A stretch of DNA of 64,000 nucleotides from Cycas panzhihuaensis (taxonomy: Eukaryota; Cycadophyta): assembly GCA_023213395.1 (NCBI GenBank), contig CM041465.1, forward strand, positions 213,411,741-213,475,740. Reading direction: 5' to 3'. Made by a program: the position numbers and the translations under genes. The notes beneath the pieces were generated by a model. That model was not told where the DNA came from. It saw only the letters and a program-made list of their open reading frames with translations, and ran no database searches. Position 1 is the first letter of the stretch, and each line of letters opens with the position of its first letter. Below are positions 23,197 to 34,966 of this stretch, piece by piece.

Positions 23197-24760
23197 ATTG
23201 ATGGGTTGATTCTAACAATGCTAGACACAAGATTACCTAGACTTGTAGGCTTGTCAATAAATCTCTAGATAAGATTCGAGGCAGGTAGCATCGTGGTGCT
23301 AACCACTAACCACTGCACTATAAGTTTTTGACAGCAGGTCAAGGCTTCCTATCCTAGGATCAGCTCAGGGTCCTCTGATATACCTTTCAATACGTGGAGG
23401 CTTAAATTTGTGAGCGAGTTCTATCTCAAGCCTGGGTATTGGGTCCTTTCAATTCTACTCACTTCACATGTTGGTTTTAAACTGCCAATGTGCTTAGCCA
23501 AGAACGACATATCCATCACGATTATTATAAACCCCTAGAACAAGGTCTCTAAGGTAGGGAACAAGTAGGTGCCAAGCATAGCTATCTACTCGTGGAACAC
23601 ATAGATAGATTAGGGACACTGATTCATAGAGCTCAATGAGTAACAACACAATAATCTGCTTTTTAATTGATTTTCTGTATTTGGATTTCAATCACTACAC
23701 AAAGCACTGGAACATAACAAATCTTCGACCACCACACAGGGTGTCAAAATTTTATGATGTGACCACAACAATTTCAAAATTTTAATAAAACAAAATATGG
23801 AGCCTAAAATGGCTTTAACTCTTTTTACACCATGTGTCCAAGGGGATGTACTATGGGGGCTTAAAAACAAGTTTCAAAATTTATGAAATGCAATCTAATT
23901 ATATATAACTTTAGAAAACAAAAAATAATTTATCAAATAGACCCTATTGTTTGAAAATTTTGACGATCTACAAATTTTTGAATTTAGGTGGTGTCTAATG
24001 CAATCCCTTGCAACTCATGTAGGTGTTTATCCTCACCTGGTCTACTCAACAAGGGCTGCTCGCATGCACCCTAGTGGTATGCTCATGCTAGGTTCAAACT
24101 CAACTCCCACTACATATTCTACATTGACATCCTCGTAACTTTTAGCCCACAATGCAAACTAACTACCTATGACTTTGTGTTTCAACATTGGTCAATCGTC
24201 TGGCCCACAAAATCATCCATCTCCTAGTCTCATCATAGTGACTACCTATGCCTCTTCTCATTGGCTGAAGTTAGGGCATCTAGAACACAAATTCTGTGAC
24301 TCTCCTACATTGGGTGTTTCTACCCTAAACATCCCACAGCTCCATCGCCAACCCCCTTGTGATACCTACAACATGTATTTGATTGGGCATTCTTAGCACA
24401 TTGTTGGCATTCAAAAATTTTGAATCTTCAAATTGGGTTTAGACATTGACCTCCATGATTTGAATTTTAAAATTTGAAGTTCAAAAAAATTTAAATGGGC
24501 ACTGCTCCCACAATAAACCTATCATTGCTTTCTACAACTTATGATCACCATTGTGAAATGCAGAACCTAGCACTCTGCTATAAAAGATTTACACAAGAAG
24601 TTTCCTCTTTTCTTTTCTATTTTACTTTTTTAGTTCAACAACACAACATACCTAACATTTAATGATACAATAAGGCTACAATCTAAATCTCCAACTCCAA
24701 AAACCCCTCTTTTCTTCTAATTCTAAAAAATGCTCTACAATTTTGCAAACCCCAACAACG
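23197..24760. other. Unassigned repeat-like sequence in intron 2
   Basis: No gene or element family was recognised. It lies where the leader and 5' LTR of copia D should be, but I found no match to the D 3' LTR. The minus-strand TATCAGAGGACCC near 23382 is only a weak primer-site resemblance. Confidence 0.45.
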
Positions 24761-24821
24761 AGTTCCACTTTGAGAATACTCGAATCTGGCTCTCCTCTCA
24801 TGAATTGGCTCTAATGCCAAA

Positions 24822-25530
24822 TGTCAGTGAATTTAAATAAGCCAAGAATAGTATTGCACACAAGATTTTTTTCTCAAAAGAATTAGTCTACCTTCGAATA
24901 TTTTCAATTCATTTTGAATCCTCAATGATATGTATAATCCACAATTATGTGTTGCTACTATTCCTACCTCAGATAAGTGATGCAAAGAAATAAAGCTAGC
25001 ACATAAACACATATTACATTAGAGCATTCAAACTAAAACTTTTATTAACAAAAGGGGCATTGTGTCTGGTCCTCTCGCAACCAAGTGCAAGCCCAAAATA
25101 GTACACAGTAGAAATTGGCCTATAACCGCAAATGTATAACAAGGAAACAAGTACAACTCCTATATCGATCATCATTATACCAAGATGTTGTCACTTATAT
25201 AAACGGATTACAAGTTCCTCTTATAACTATCATAATTGATTGACAATTAATTACATATAATTAAGTCATGAAATCAATCTTAACTAATAGTTTGCAATCT
25301 TGGTTGTAGTCTGGTCACACTCCAGGTTGTACTTGGTCACACTCGATTGCACTCCAGGTTGTACCTAGTCACACTAGGTCGCACTCTAGGTTGTGCCTAG
25401 TCGTACCTAAGCTACCAAATGTGACCTAGTTGCACTCCAGTTTGTACCCGATCACATCTAGTTGTACCTATTTTGTGCCAAAAAAATGCAATTTACCTTG
25501 CCAATTCTGTCAATCTTCTCATGACTTGTT
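24822..25530 (-). repeat. Orphan 5' LTR with tandem motifs in its U3
   Basis: On the minus strand the LTR ends CACTGACA at 24822, followed by TTTGGCATTAGAGCC, a decayed tRNA primer site. Upstream, 25290-25460 holds a degenerate tandem of about 20-25 bp units containing GGTACAACCTGGAGTG and GTGCGACCTAGTGTGAC, and TATATAAG near 25195 could be the TATA box. The 5' limit is an estimate. Related motifs recur in the LTR at 41199-41722 and 46552-46640. Confidence 0.6.
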
Positions 25531-26190
25531 TCTCCTCACACATCTTTCCCTGCCACATCTCCAATGAGTGTCCTCACTTGTTCCAAAATTTCAATTTTTT
25601 CTCCAATCTTTCACCCCACCCAAAACTTTGAAATTATCAACAATGACAATTCTAATTGTTATGTTCCTCGACTTGCTTGTGTGCCTCCTTAAGCTTGGCA
25701 ACCTCCCTCCTAATATGCAAAGGAACTGGATAAACAATGGTCAAAGGTAAGTTCAAGAATTTAGACTTGATATAATCACAAAGGAGAACTACATCACATA
25801 ATGCATCTAATTGTCTCATATTCAATAATTCTCCTGTTTGTAGTTGATCAATTTCCTCATTTAATTCTTCATTTATCTTTTTTACAGTCTGTAATTCAAA
25901 TCTGTAGGCCTGAACTTGTTTCCATAAAGTCTAACATTGTTGTGCTTTCTCATCACTTCTTAAAATCTAGGCACCTAACTTGTATACTGTATCCTAAAGA
26001 TCATCTAAAATATACTGATTAAAATTTTCTTTAATTCTATTTAACTCCAGAATGACATCATTGACATCGTCAACCCAATCCAAAACAAATTTCTTCAAAA
26101 ATGCCAACTGTCTTTATCGTTTGGAATTGTTCCTCTAGCTGACAAATTCGTTGTATATTAGGAGGTGGCCTATGTGTCCAGTTTTCTAAT
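25531..26190. other. Unassigned sequence in intron 2
   Basis: No conserved coding or repeat structure was recognised. Confidence 0.4.
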
Positions 26191-26199
26191 TCTACCACC

Positions 26200-27340
26200 A
26201 ATTGTCTAGTAACTTTACTAAGAAAAGAGGGCTCCACTTGGAGACATCTTGATGATAGCAGGACATTGGATCCAATCCTTCTTCTAGAATTTGTGCAAAG
26301 GAATACTCAAATTCTGTTGGTTGTTGATTTAACTGCTCAATAATCTCTTACCATCACTTCTACCGTGCCAATTTCATGCACTAGTGTCAGTCGTCATCCA
26401 GTTCCACACGTTCCAAACTAGTCAGAATCACTTGTTGAGGTTGTTCTTCAATTATTACTGGCTCTTCTGACTCTACCTTCCTTTTTCCTAATCTAATTTG
26501 TTCTCTTCTTTCACTCTCATTCTTCTCTTTCTCGTCTTCTTCAATTACTTGTTTTCTGGTTCTTGTCTGTGAGGTCTCCTCTTCTTGCAGTTCCTCATCT
26601 TCTTTCCCACTACCTACCTCCTTACCTAGACAAGGTGTTGAAATCGTTTGTTGCCACTGTTGAAGAGGCCACACTTTTGCTTTTTCTTAGGCCTCCACCA
26701 ACATAGGATTTTGTAAATTGTCCTTCCCAAATATACTTGTCCATTTGGCAAGAACGACTCACCCTTCTTCTAGAGCTAGTAACTGTACATCAGGGCATTA
26801 CAAAAACAATAACCCTTGCAACAACATCACATGGAAAACATGATGGATTGTGTCATGCCCCACACTCTCCAAGTTCTTTTGGAATAGTTTAGAAATGAAA
26901 TCAGCCCAATAAAATTGAGCCCCCTTGGCAACTGACAGCAACATTGTTCGCAGATTTGTCAAAACATACAAATTCTTCTGACTAAGAATCAATTTAGTGA
27001 ACAGAAAATGAGCAATCCATTTTAGTCCTTCGAAACGGAAGCTAGCAATGCTTATTCCTGAACTCGACATATACTTTGTATCCGCACTGAACTGTCTTGC
27101 AACCTACTCCTAGGAATCTGGTTGTCTTCCGAAATTTCATCACCCTTGTTTGGCAATCCTATCAATTCTGCATTTTTTTCTACAAAAGAATCTAAAATTT
27201 ATAGGCATGAAGCTAAAATGGCAGTTACCAAAGTTAAAAAAATTAATTGCCATAGGAAGAATGCCTGCCAAAATATATTTTGACAAGGTAGCCTCTATCA
27301 ACATTCTCTTCCTATTATCACTAGCCTGCATTGCCAACCA
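26200..27340 (-). pseudogene. Decayed coding-like stretch, product unknown
   Basis: Three minus-strand frames carry coding-like text: 27140-27337, 26798-27070 (FRFEGLKWIAHFLFTKLIL, AKGAQFYWADFISKLF) and 26387-26674. The last is very Glu/Arg/Lys-rich (EEDEKEKNESERREQIRLGK) and likely coiled-coil. It follows the integrase end of gypsy F in the same orientation, so it may be an extra ORF of a gypsy element. I do not recognise the family. Confidence 0.4.
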
Positions 27341-27849
27341 TTCAGCACGAATCCGAGAATCATTTGTTTCCCTAAAGCTTATATTTTTTTATGGAATATC
27401 ATTAACATTCGTAATGGCTTCTTCTTCTACTTACAAAGTTCCTACAATTGTTTAAATGGTGATTGCATTGAGGGGAAAAAAAGAAAATATATACTATTTT
27501 GGCCACCGCTTTAGCCGCAGTCACGTCCCGAGTTAATTTAATATCTAGGATCTTTGATGCCTTGGTTGCAATCGTGTCCCATCATCGTTAATGAACCTAA
27601 TCATGTTTGCAATGTGCACCGCATGTCGTACTTGACATAATTTTATCTATTTATTTTGCCATAGCTCCATAGTTGGTCATGCTCATACTTAATTTCTAGC
27701 ACCCACCTTAATTACGACCAACCAATGTAATGATGACTGCGAATAAAAAGGTCCAACAACCCTTTATCTAATCTTTATCAAATCTCCAATGCGCTTTGTC
27801 CATTGTCACCATGATTAAGAAAGTTCATTCTCTTGATTTGCATGCTCTT
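27341..27849. other. Unassigned sequence downstream of gypsy F
   Basis: No coding motif. CG-containing segments (GCCGCAGTCACGTCCCG near 27515) stand out from the AT-rich surroundings and could be LTR remains. Confidence 0.35.
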
Positions 27850-29960
27850 TTCGTTTTTTCAATACTTATACAATTTATGCCTGCTGTTGTCAACCATCTT
27901 GGTCAACATTTTACCATCTAATTGTTCCAAGCGCACTGCGCCATTTGTGCTGATGTAATTTACCTTAAAGGGTCCAAGCCACCTTAACTTCATTTTGTCA
28001 GGTTTCATCCAGAATTTACTACTATACATTAAGACTAAATCACCTACCTCGTACTAAGGTGCCTGTAGATGCTCATCATGCCATGCCTTCCTCCTTGCTT
28101 TTTCTACTTTTAGTTCCTATATAGCCCTTGCACATTCTTCATCCAACTTCATCAGTTGAATCAAACGTTGATCATAAGATTCTTCTTCTCCTAATCTCAC
28201 CTATTGAGCTACTCTAACATTTTTTGCTTGGACTTCAAGAGGAACTATTGCTTCCAAGCCATACACAAGTTGGAAGAGCATGCACTTATGAGGTTGTTTT
28301 CTTGTAGTCCTATCTACCCAAAGAACTAAGTGGAGTCTTTCTACCCAGTCCATTCTTCTTGCATTACTTATGAGGTCCATTCTTCTTGCATTACTTCATG
28401 TCCAACTACCTTTTCCAGTACATTTTCTGTGAAAGGAATTGGAAAGGGGTCTCATTTTGTGACCTTGTTCAATGCTCTATAATCTACACAGAACCTTAAT
28501 TTCCCATTCTTCTTGGGCTCAACCACTACTGAGCTGACCCATTCACTATTTTCTACCTCAAAGATGTATTTGAATGTCATGTCCATGTTTTCAACTTTCT
28601 CAGTTTGTGGACCATCTAAACACAAAGGAAGTGTTACCTTCCTCCCACCTAAGCTTAAGGTAAACGTCAATTTCACCCAATCCTAGAGTGCTTCTGTGGC
28701 CAATAGCCAAGGCCTTCCTAGTAATGCTGGATAATTTTTCTTATGATTTTGCATTCTTACCACAGCAAAATCCAACAATGCTATGATGCTTGCTATAGTC
28801 ACAAGTACATTCATAAGTGTAGCCATTGGTCTTACCTGTAATTGGTTGGCTAACCAAATTGAATAAACTGGGTTATCATATCAAGCCTTCTCAATGAAAT
28901 CTAAGAGGTTTCAGGTAATACATTTACCCCAAATCCACCATCCACAATCATCCTATAGATAGTTGTCCCAAAGATATTCATAGGGACTCTTGGATCAATT
29001 GCATTGGTCTTCAAAGCTCTTAGCACCAGATTCTCAATTTGATCTAGCACCACTTGCTAGAAATAGCTTGTCTCCCACCATTTGAAGACAACAATAACAG
29101 TAATAATTGGAATAGCAATTCCCAACTCCATAAGGAGATCTTTAACAGGTTGCAATCCTTGCCAAGGATTCGTCTTTTCTTTCTAGGACATTGTTTTCCT
29201 TGTGTAGACTTGCCCCTTAAATCTATTTGCTTGTTGCATCTCCTCATGATGCATTGTTTTCATAGCTTCCTATAGGGCTTGAACAACTTCTTAAAGTCTT
29301 TCCTTCTCCACTATAGGATCTAGAAAATTATCAGCAATTGGAGTAGATGTCAGCTTCTAGCTTCATGTCTACAAACAAGTGAGTATTTTTTCATCTAGAA
29401 CCTTGATTACAATATTAGAATTTTGAACTTTTACATTGGGATTCTTTGGACAATTAACCCACTCGTGATTAGTTGGACTACATTCTTCACAAATATAATT
29501 GCCATCTTTCTTTTGTAAGGGACAGCCCAATCGAAAATGACCCCACATTGAACACAAATGACATCAGACAACGAATGTTCAAATTGTTCCCAGGATACAA
29601 CCCTAATCTGTTCCTGTTTTAGGAACCATTTTTTTGCTAGCGTGCCTAATGTGTGGATGAATAAATGATTCCAGTGAGATTTGGGAGTACTCCAATGTTT
29701 CCACATGCATTTACACTTAACAAGGTGTCGTTAGGGCATTCTCCTACCAAAAACCCTGAGATCAACATACTTTGAGGTGGATCGAACCTTAATCAAAATG
29801 TCAACTACAGGTTGTTCCATGTTCTAAGGATATGGTGGTGGACTACATACCACCACCATGCTTGGTCTCATAAGGTGATTACAAAGTCAAAAACCCCTTG
29901 AATTCTATCCAAAACTTTATATTGTAACCGATGCTCCATGCACTGGATCAAGTGGCTTGT
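27850..29960 (-). pseudogene. Gypsy element F, internally deleted gag-pol
   Basis: On the minus strand: gag (29431-29706, WFLKQEQIRVVSWEQFEHSL), knuckles broken by a frameshift (CVQCG, HFRLGC) and CEECSPTNHEWVNC, protease (MIVDGGFGVNVLP, PALLGRPWLLATEAL; about 28700-28930), then the RT N-terminus (28452-28676, ENSEWVSSVVVEPKKNGKLR, VDYRALNKVTK, DPFPIPFTENVLEKV). At about 28400 it jumps directly to the integrase C-terminal region (RLHLVLWVDRTTRKQP, LVYGLEAIVPLEV, VGDLVLMYSSKF, LRWLGPFKV) down to 27850. Most of RT, RNase H and the integrase core are missing. Confidence 0.82.
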
Positions 29961-30099
29961 GCCTTCCATCTTGTTTCCTAGAAATATGGGCATGTCCTTT
30001 TGTAGGTTTGTTCTATCCTCTAGTATAAGACTTGTTGGATGAGTTTCCTATATTAGAGGTAGTATTGTATCTAATTCTCTAAGATTACCATCTATCTCA

Positions 30100-31090
30100 A
30101 TTTCACTTGGTGGGTTGACTGAAATGGAATTTGGGGTGTTTATGGAGGGGTGAGGTAGGGAAGGGAATTTCTACCTTGGTTGTTCGACCTACGGTAGGGG
30201 TAGGAGAAGAAGTTTCCCCGAAGCCAGAAGGGAGATTGGCCAAATCTCCTGAATTGACTATGGGGAATGGAGGGTTGGGAAGGGGATAAGGGTAGGGATC
30301 GAGATAAGGGAGGGGGATAGAAGTTAGTGGTTTTACATGTACTTTTCTATTTACTTCAAACTCTACTTTTATCAAACATTCATTATCTAAAGATTCATCA
30401 TGACAATTGGAACCCATATAATCTAAATTATTATTTGATTTACTATTAATTGAAAAACATTTGGATAGCAAATTACAATGAAATGAGAAGGGTTGAGTCT
30501 CATATGAATTGTTCATCCAATACTTGATCATATTCATCATATCATCTTCATCTTATGATATTTCTTATGACAGTTCTCCGTATACATTTGGCTCGAATTC
30601 TTGGGAATTATTCATATGTGCATTCTCGTCTGTTGTGTGATACAAATTGGCTTCATCAAATGTTAAGGAGGTCTCTTGGGTGGCTATTGTGATGTTGGAT
30701 GCGTCATCTAGGACTACTTCCATTGTGTATTTTTCCTTTGCCAACATGGGAAGAACGACTTCGTTACCTCCATCTGTTAATGTAAACGGCACATCTTTCC
30801 AGCTTTGTAGGCAATTCGTTTAATACAACCATGGCCTACCCAGTAAAGTTGGGTAGGTCACCATGTCTTTCACCGTATCTATGATAGTAAAGTCCACTGG
30901 AACTATGATTCCTACCACTTTCACTTGTATATTCTCCAACTGACCCATTGGTTTTAATAGCAATTCATTTGCTAGTTTTAATGAATAATTTGTGGGTGTT
31001 AATCATGGGCTCCCTAATTTTTTCCGTGTTTACATTGGCAGTACGTTTAGTGCAACTCCACCATCAGTAATAGCATTCTTCAATGTTACT
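30100..31090 (-). pseudogene. Gypsy element H protease region
   Basis: On the minus strand the protease reads ITDGGVALNVLPM (about 31035-31075) and YPTLLGRPWLY (about 30825-30860). It continues as 30565-30792 (FTLTDGGNEVVLPMLAKEKY) and a spacer at 30103-30540 rich in Pro (LPYLDPYPYPLPNPPFP). RT does not follow; gypsy F gag begins instead near 29960. Confidence 0.7.
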
Positions 31091-31189
31091 CCCACAATAC
31101 TTATGTCAACTAAGGGATCAAAGTCACAAGAGGGTTTGACCTTGTGCAGGTTTCATGTAGTTTCTATTGGGTGGATTATTCCTCCTTTA

Positions 31190-33407
31190 ATTCACTCTAT
31201 TACTTTCTCCAATGGAATAATCAACTTCAATTGCTTAATCAAATCTTCCATCAGCACTAATTTTTGTAGAAGTTCATTAGATTTTGAAGTTACTTCACAT
31301 GGGTTATCTTCCAAAGTTTTTCTTTCTATCACTTTATTTTTTCTGCAATAGACTTGTTTGATTTCAGGTTTCCCTAGTGGTAGAGATTTGACTGCTTCTT
31401 CCAATGCTTTTTTGGCAGTGGCAAAGCAGTCGATCTCTGCTTTTGGATCAAGGTATTTGTTTTCTTCGATATGCTTCTTATTTTGCAAATTTACATTCTT
31501 CAGGGAACTGGGTATGATTGTTACCCCATTCAGAGCCTTGCCTTTACCCTTGCACTCCTTTGTCATATGTGTACTTGGCCCACAATTCTTGCAAAGATAG
31601 GGGCATTTCTTCTAAGCTATTGAACAATTGGATTTCCAATCTCCATACTTGAGACATATTAGGCATTTTCCTAATGGAGGTTTCTTGTTTGAATTTTCCA
31701 GTTGTGTCTGAGCTATTGAACAATTGGATTTCCAATGTCCATACTTGAGACATATTAGGCATCTTCCTAATGGAGGTTTCTTTTTTGAATTTTCCAATTG
31801 TGTCTCAGCGGTATAGATTGTTCTAGTGTTGGGGTTACTTCTTCTCCATCATTTTTCCTTTGCCATTCATGCCTCTTGTATTAGAGTAGCATTCTTGGGT
31901 GTTATGCTTGTTCTGGTCACAAATATGGCACCAACTGCTTTGCTTCCTTGCCTTGGCATTACATTCACATTCTTTGGTGGTATGTGTGCCTTCCTCACAA
32001 ATATGGCACCATTTCTCTATCGGGGTTTCCTTACTCCTATGTTTTCCTGACTTCTCCTCCATACTTTTCCAGAATTTGTGCTTTTGTAATTTTAGCCTTG
32101 CCACTTCTTTTCCTTAGGGCTTCTGCTTCTGAGTTTTCCTCTATTTTTGCCATTTAAAATAGGGGTCTATTAAGATTCTAAGTTTGCAACTCATTTATTT
32201 CCTCCTAGAACCCCATGACAAGGGATCATAGGCTATTCTCTTTGTATCAATCTCTTTCTCAAAATCTAGTGCTAATTCTTGAGCATGTTGATATGACTTT
32301 AATGGATGTGAAGCCATTACATTCCTCAACTTGGTGTTTAACCCATTCATAAAGAAAGTCCTCATACTAAAATTTGTAATCTTCTCTCCGTTTATCATAG
32401 CAAAGGCTCTCATGTCAATTCTTCTTATATACGTCATCACTGACTCTCTTGGCTTCTATTGAATCTCCCTCAAAGTTAACTCTATAATATCGTTATTACG
32501 ATATTTCAAGAATATTTCTCCAAATTCCTTTTTTATCCCATTCCAAGATTTCTGCAGATCAAACTGCTTGTACCAAGCTAGTGGTACGCCCTTTAGTGAA
32601 TATGCAAATCTCTCCTTAATTTCCGTTTCATTTGTAATCTTTTCAAGATTTATCAACCTCTAGAATAAATATATGTGCTCTGTTGCATCCACAGAATCAT
32701 CAAAAATATGTTTCTCGAATTCCTAATGATGCACCATTGTGGGATTATTCCTTCTTTCCTCCTTTTGTGGTGGGATTGTCTCCTTCCCTTCTGAAAACTT
32801 CCTATAAGACCCTCTTAGTGGCATTTCTTCTCCATTGTTCCCTTTTTCTGCATAAGGGGTTCTAACTAGGTGATTTCAATTGTGTAACGCCCAGTACTCC
32901 TAGAATTTCTACCACAACTGGAGTTGTTATTAAATATGACTAATCCTCACTTCCCTCTTGTGGATCTTGAAATAATTGTCTGATAAGATGATTTTTCCAA
33001 TATGCCCGAGGACCTTCCTCTACCTTCTCCTCGTTGCCACTTAGATCCCTCTGAATAGAGTCCAGACTTAATTCCTTCTTAGGGATACTTATTTCCTTTC
33101 TTTCATCCTTTTCTCTTCTCTTCAATATCTTGCTCTCTATTGAGATTATAACACTTTTCTGGAGCAAGTGTGATTGTCATTGGCTCCCCATGGCCTTCAT
33201 TTTTTGTATCTCGTGGTGTTTGAGTGCCAGTTACCTAGATCCTTCCATTGATTCTATTTGGTCTTCCTTTTTCCCTATACTCAATCTCCTTGCTTTCCTT
33301 AATTTCTTCTCCTTGAATCATCTTAAGGCTCTTTGCTTCCTTGACTCCACTATCCCCTTAGGTTTTGTCTCTGACTCATCTACCTTCGAAAGCCGCTTAG
33401 GTGGCAT
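31190..33407 (-). pseudogene. Gypsy element H gag with five CCHC-type knuckles
   Basis: Gag probably starts at the ATG at 33407 (MPPKRLSKVDESETKPKG), with a Lys/Arg-rich first part. The capsid region follows at 32195-32656 (FAYSLKGVPLAWYKQF, FLKYRNNDIIELTL, FFMNGLNTKLRNVMASHP). Five knuckles come next: CHICEEGTHTTKEC, CHICDQNKHNTQEC, CLICLKYGHWKSNC, CLICLKYGDWKSNC (His changed to Asp) and CKNCGPSTHMTKEC. Numbers 3 and 4 come from a 96-bp tandem duplication. Frameshifts and stops separate the parts. Confidence 0.82.
31622..31813. repeat. 96-bp tandem duplication inside gypsy H gag
   Basis: The units are 31622-31717 and 31718-31813, with only a few mismatches. 96 bp is 32 codons, so the copy adds one zinc knuckle without changing the frame. 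Confidence 0.93.
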
Positions 33408-34160
33408 TGGAAGGTCCCCCTAGCTACCTAGGCTTAGTTAGAGCCTGCCATCATTGTGACAGCCAGGGTGACTTGCCCTTTACACATAGAGTTTCCAACT
33501 CTCTCCATCCTCTAGTGGACTCAAGCAATAGAACCAATGTTGTCTTAATATCTTCCCTACTACGATATTCACTTCTCAAGGGTTTCCACTATAGTCTAGG
33601 GTGTGCTCATGGTCAACATACACATTCATACATTAAATTATGCCTCGTAAGTCCACAATATAATCATGCAACACAATAAAGCATCATGCATTCCTCATTA
33701 CATACACATAGATTCCACGTAACTCTATAATTCCATTAAACACTAATCAATAATTACATCATATCATGTTTTCGTACAATGATGGACTGTCATCCATACT
33801 AGATTAGATCCACTGATTCACTTGACTTGACTCTCACATCCATCCCATTGATTGAATGTACTTAAATAGTTTGTGTCCCTGTTGAGGAACAGTTGTGACC
33901 AAAAGCCACAACCATCCCTTTTTCTTAACGCACAGCCCTTCATAATTGTTCCTTAACTAATCTGTTCCACTGTTGGTTAATTTACACACGCATCCATATG
34001 GTCTTGATACACGGGTCCTTTTTCTACCTGGTCCATTCTGTGAGCGTTTCCGGTGCATTCCTAGACTATGTTGCATACATTCCTTCTCTATATAGTGCAT
34101 TCCTGTGGTGGAACACACCTTGTTCTACCTATTTATCTGCTAGTTTCTCATTTGTTCTCT
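33408..34160. other. Leader/possible LTR upstream of gypsy H
   Basis: No coding frame. By position this should hold the leader and 5' LTR of element H on the minus strand. I could not fix LTR ends or a convincing primer site. Confidence 0.4.
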
Positions 34161-34164
34161 TTTC

Positions 34165-34930
34165 CTAATGTTTGTTGAACAGTTGCCCTGCATTTATCAA
34201 CTGCATTAAATCAAAATTAACCATACATTCCTTCCTTTGGATGCATAGGTGTCAAATTTGTCTGCAACAATGGGACAGATATCTTACGATGATTCAACAT
34301 GGATACAATAACACAATTCACATCTCTATAGGGCATTCTCCATTCAAGGTATGCTATGCCTTTTACCCTATAGCCCCTTATGAGCTTCCAATTGCAATTC
34401 CGTCACCAACAACACATCGTGAGCAGGTCAAGCAATGAAGGCAGTTGTCTTTGAGTATACATCAGAGTGGATGGGATCTTCACCAAGTCCTGGGCCAAAT
34501 ATAAAATCCAACACAACTAGCATAGGGTCCCACATGACTTGCAAGTGGTGACAAAGTTTGGCTCCACATCGATAAGCAATAGTTAAGCATCAAGCTCACC
34601 ATAAGCTCAAACCCATTCAATTTGGCCACATTAGCTCACAAAAGCAATAGGCCCCAATGCTTTCTACCTAATCTCCCAACTCATGTTGGGATCCATGATG
34701 TCTTCAAATGTCAATAGTCTCAAGCAGTTGCCTTTGTTAGAGGAAGAGGTTGAAGTGATGCACCCAAAGGATATGATACTGAACTTTTAGCCTCCATTTC
34801 CAATTGACACTCTTCTGAACACCAAGACGCACACTACCCAGCACCATCAAATGGATTTCCTAGGCAGCATTCAAGGGTGGCTTTCCACATCTGCAGCAAC
34901 TAATGAATTAAGGACAATTTCCTCCTAAGT
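34165..34930 (+). pseudogene. Gypsy element G, integrase C-terminal remnant
   Basis: This plus-strand fragment reads QQWDRYLTMIQHGYNNTIHI, SIGHSPFKVCYAFYPIAPYE, then in other frames SGDKVWLHIDKQ, LPTHVGIHDVFK and LEEEVE. These are the end of a gypsy integrase and its GPF/Y-like tail. Stops and frameshifts are frequent. A weak LTR start (TGTAACATTAATTG) at 34967 may follow. Upstream gag-pol is absent. Confidence 0.78.
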
Positions 34931-34966
34931 GGGGTGGAATGGATGAGCACGGTTACTACTCATCCA

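Noticed and set aside
23370-23400. Possible primer-binding site for copia D (TATCAGAGGACCC, minus)
   Set aside because: The sequence above it does not match the D 3' LTR, so it cannot be shown to border a 5' LTR.
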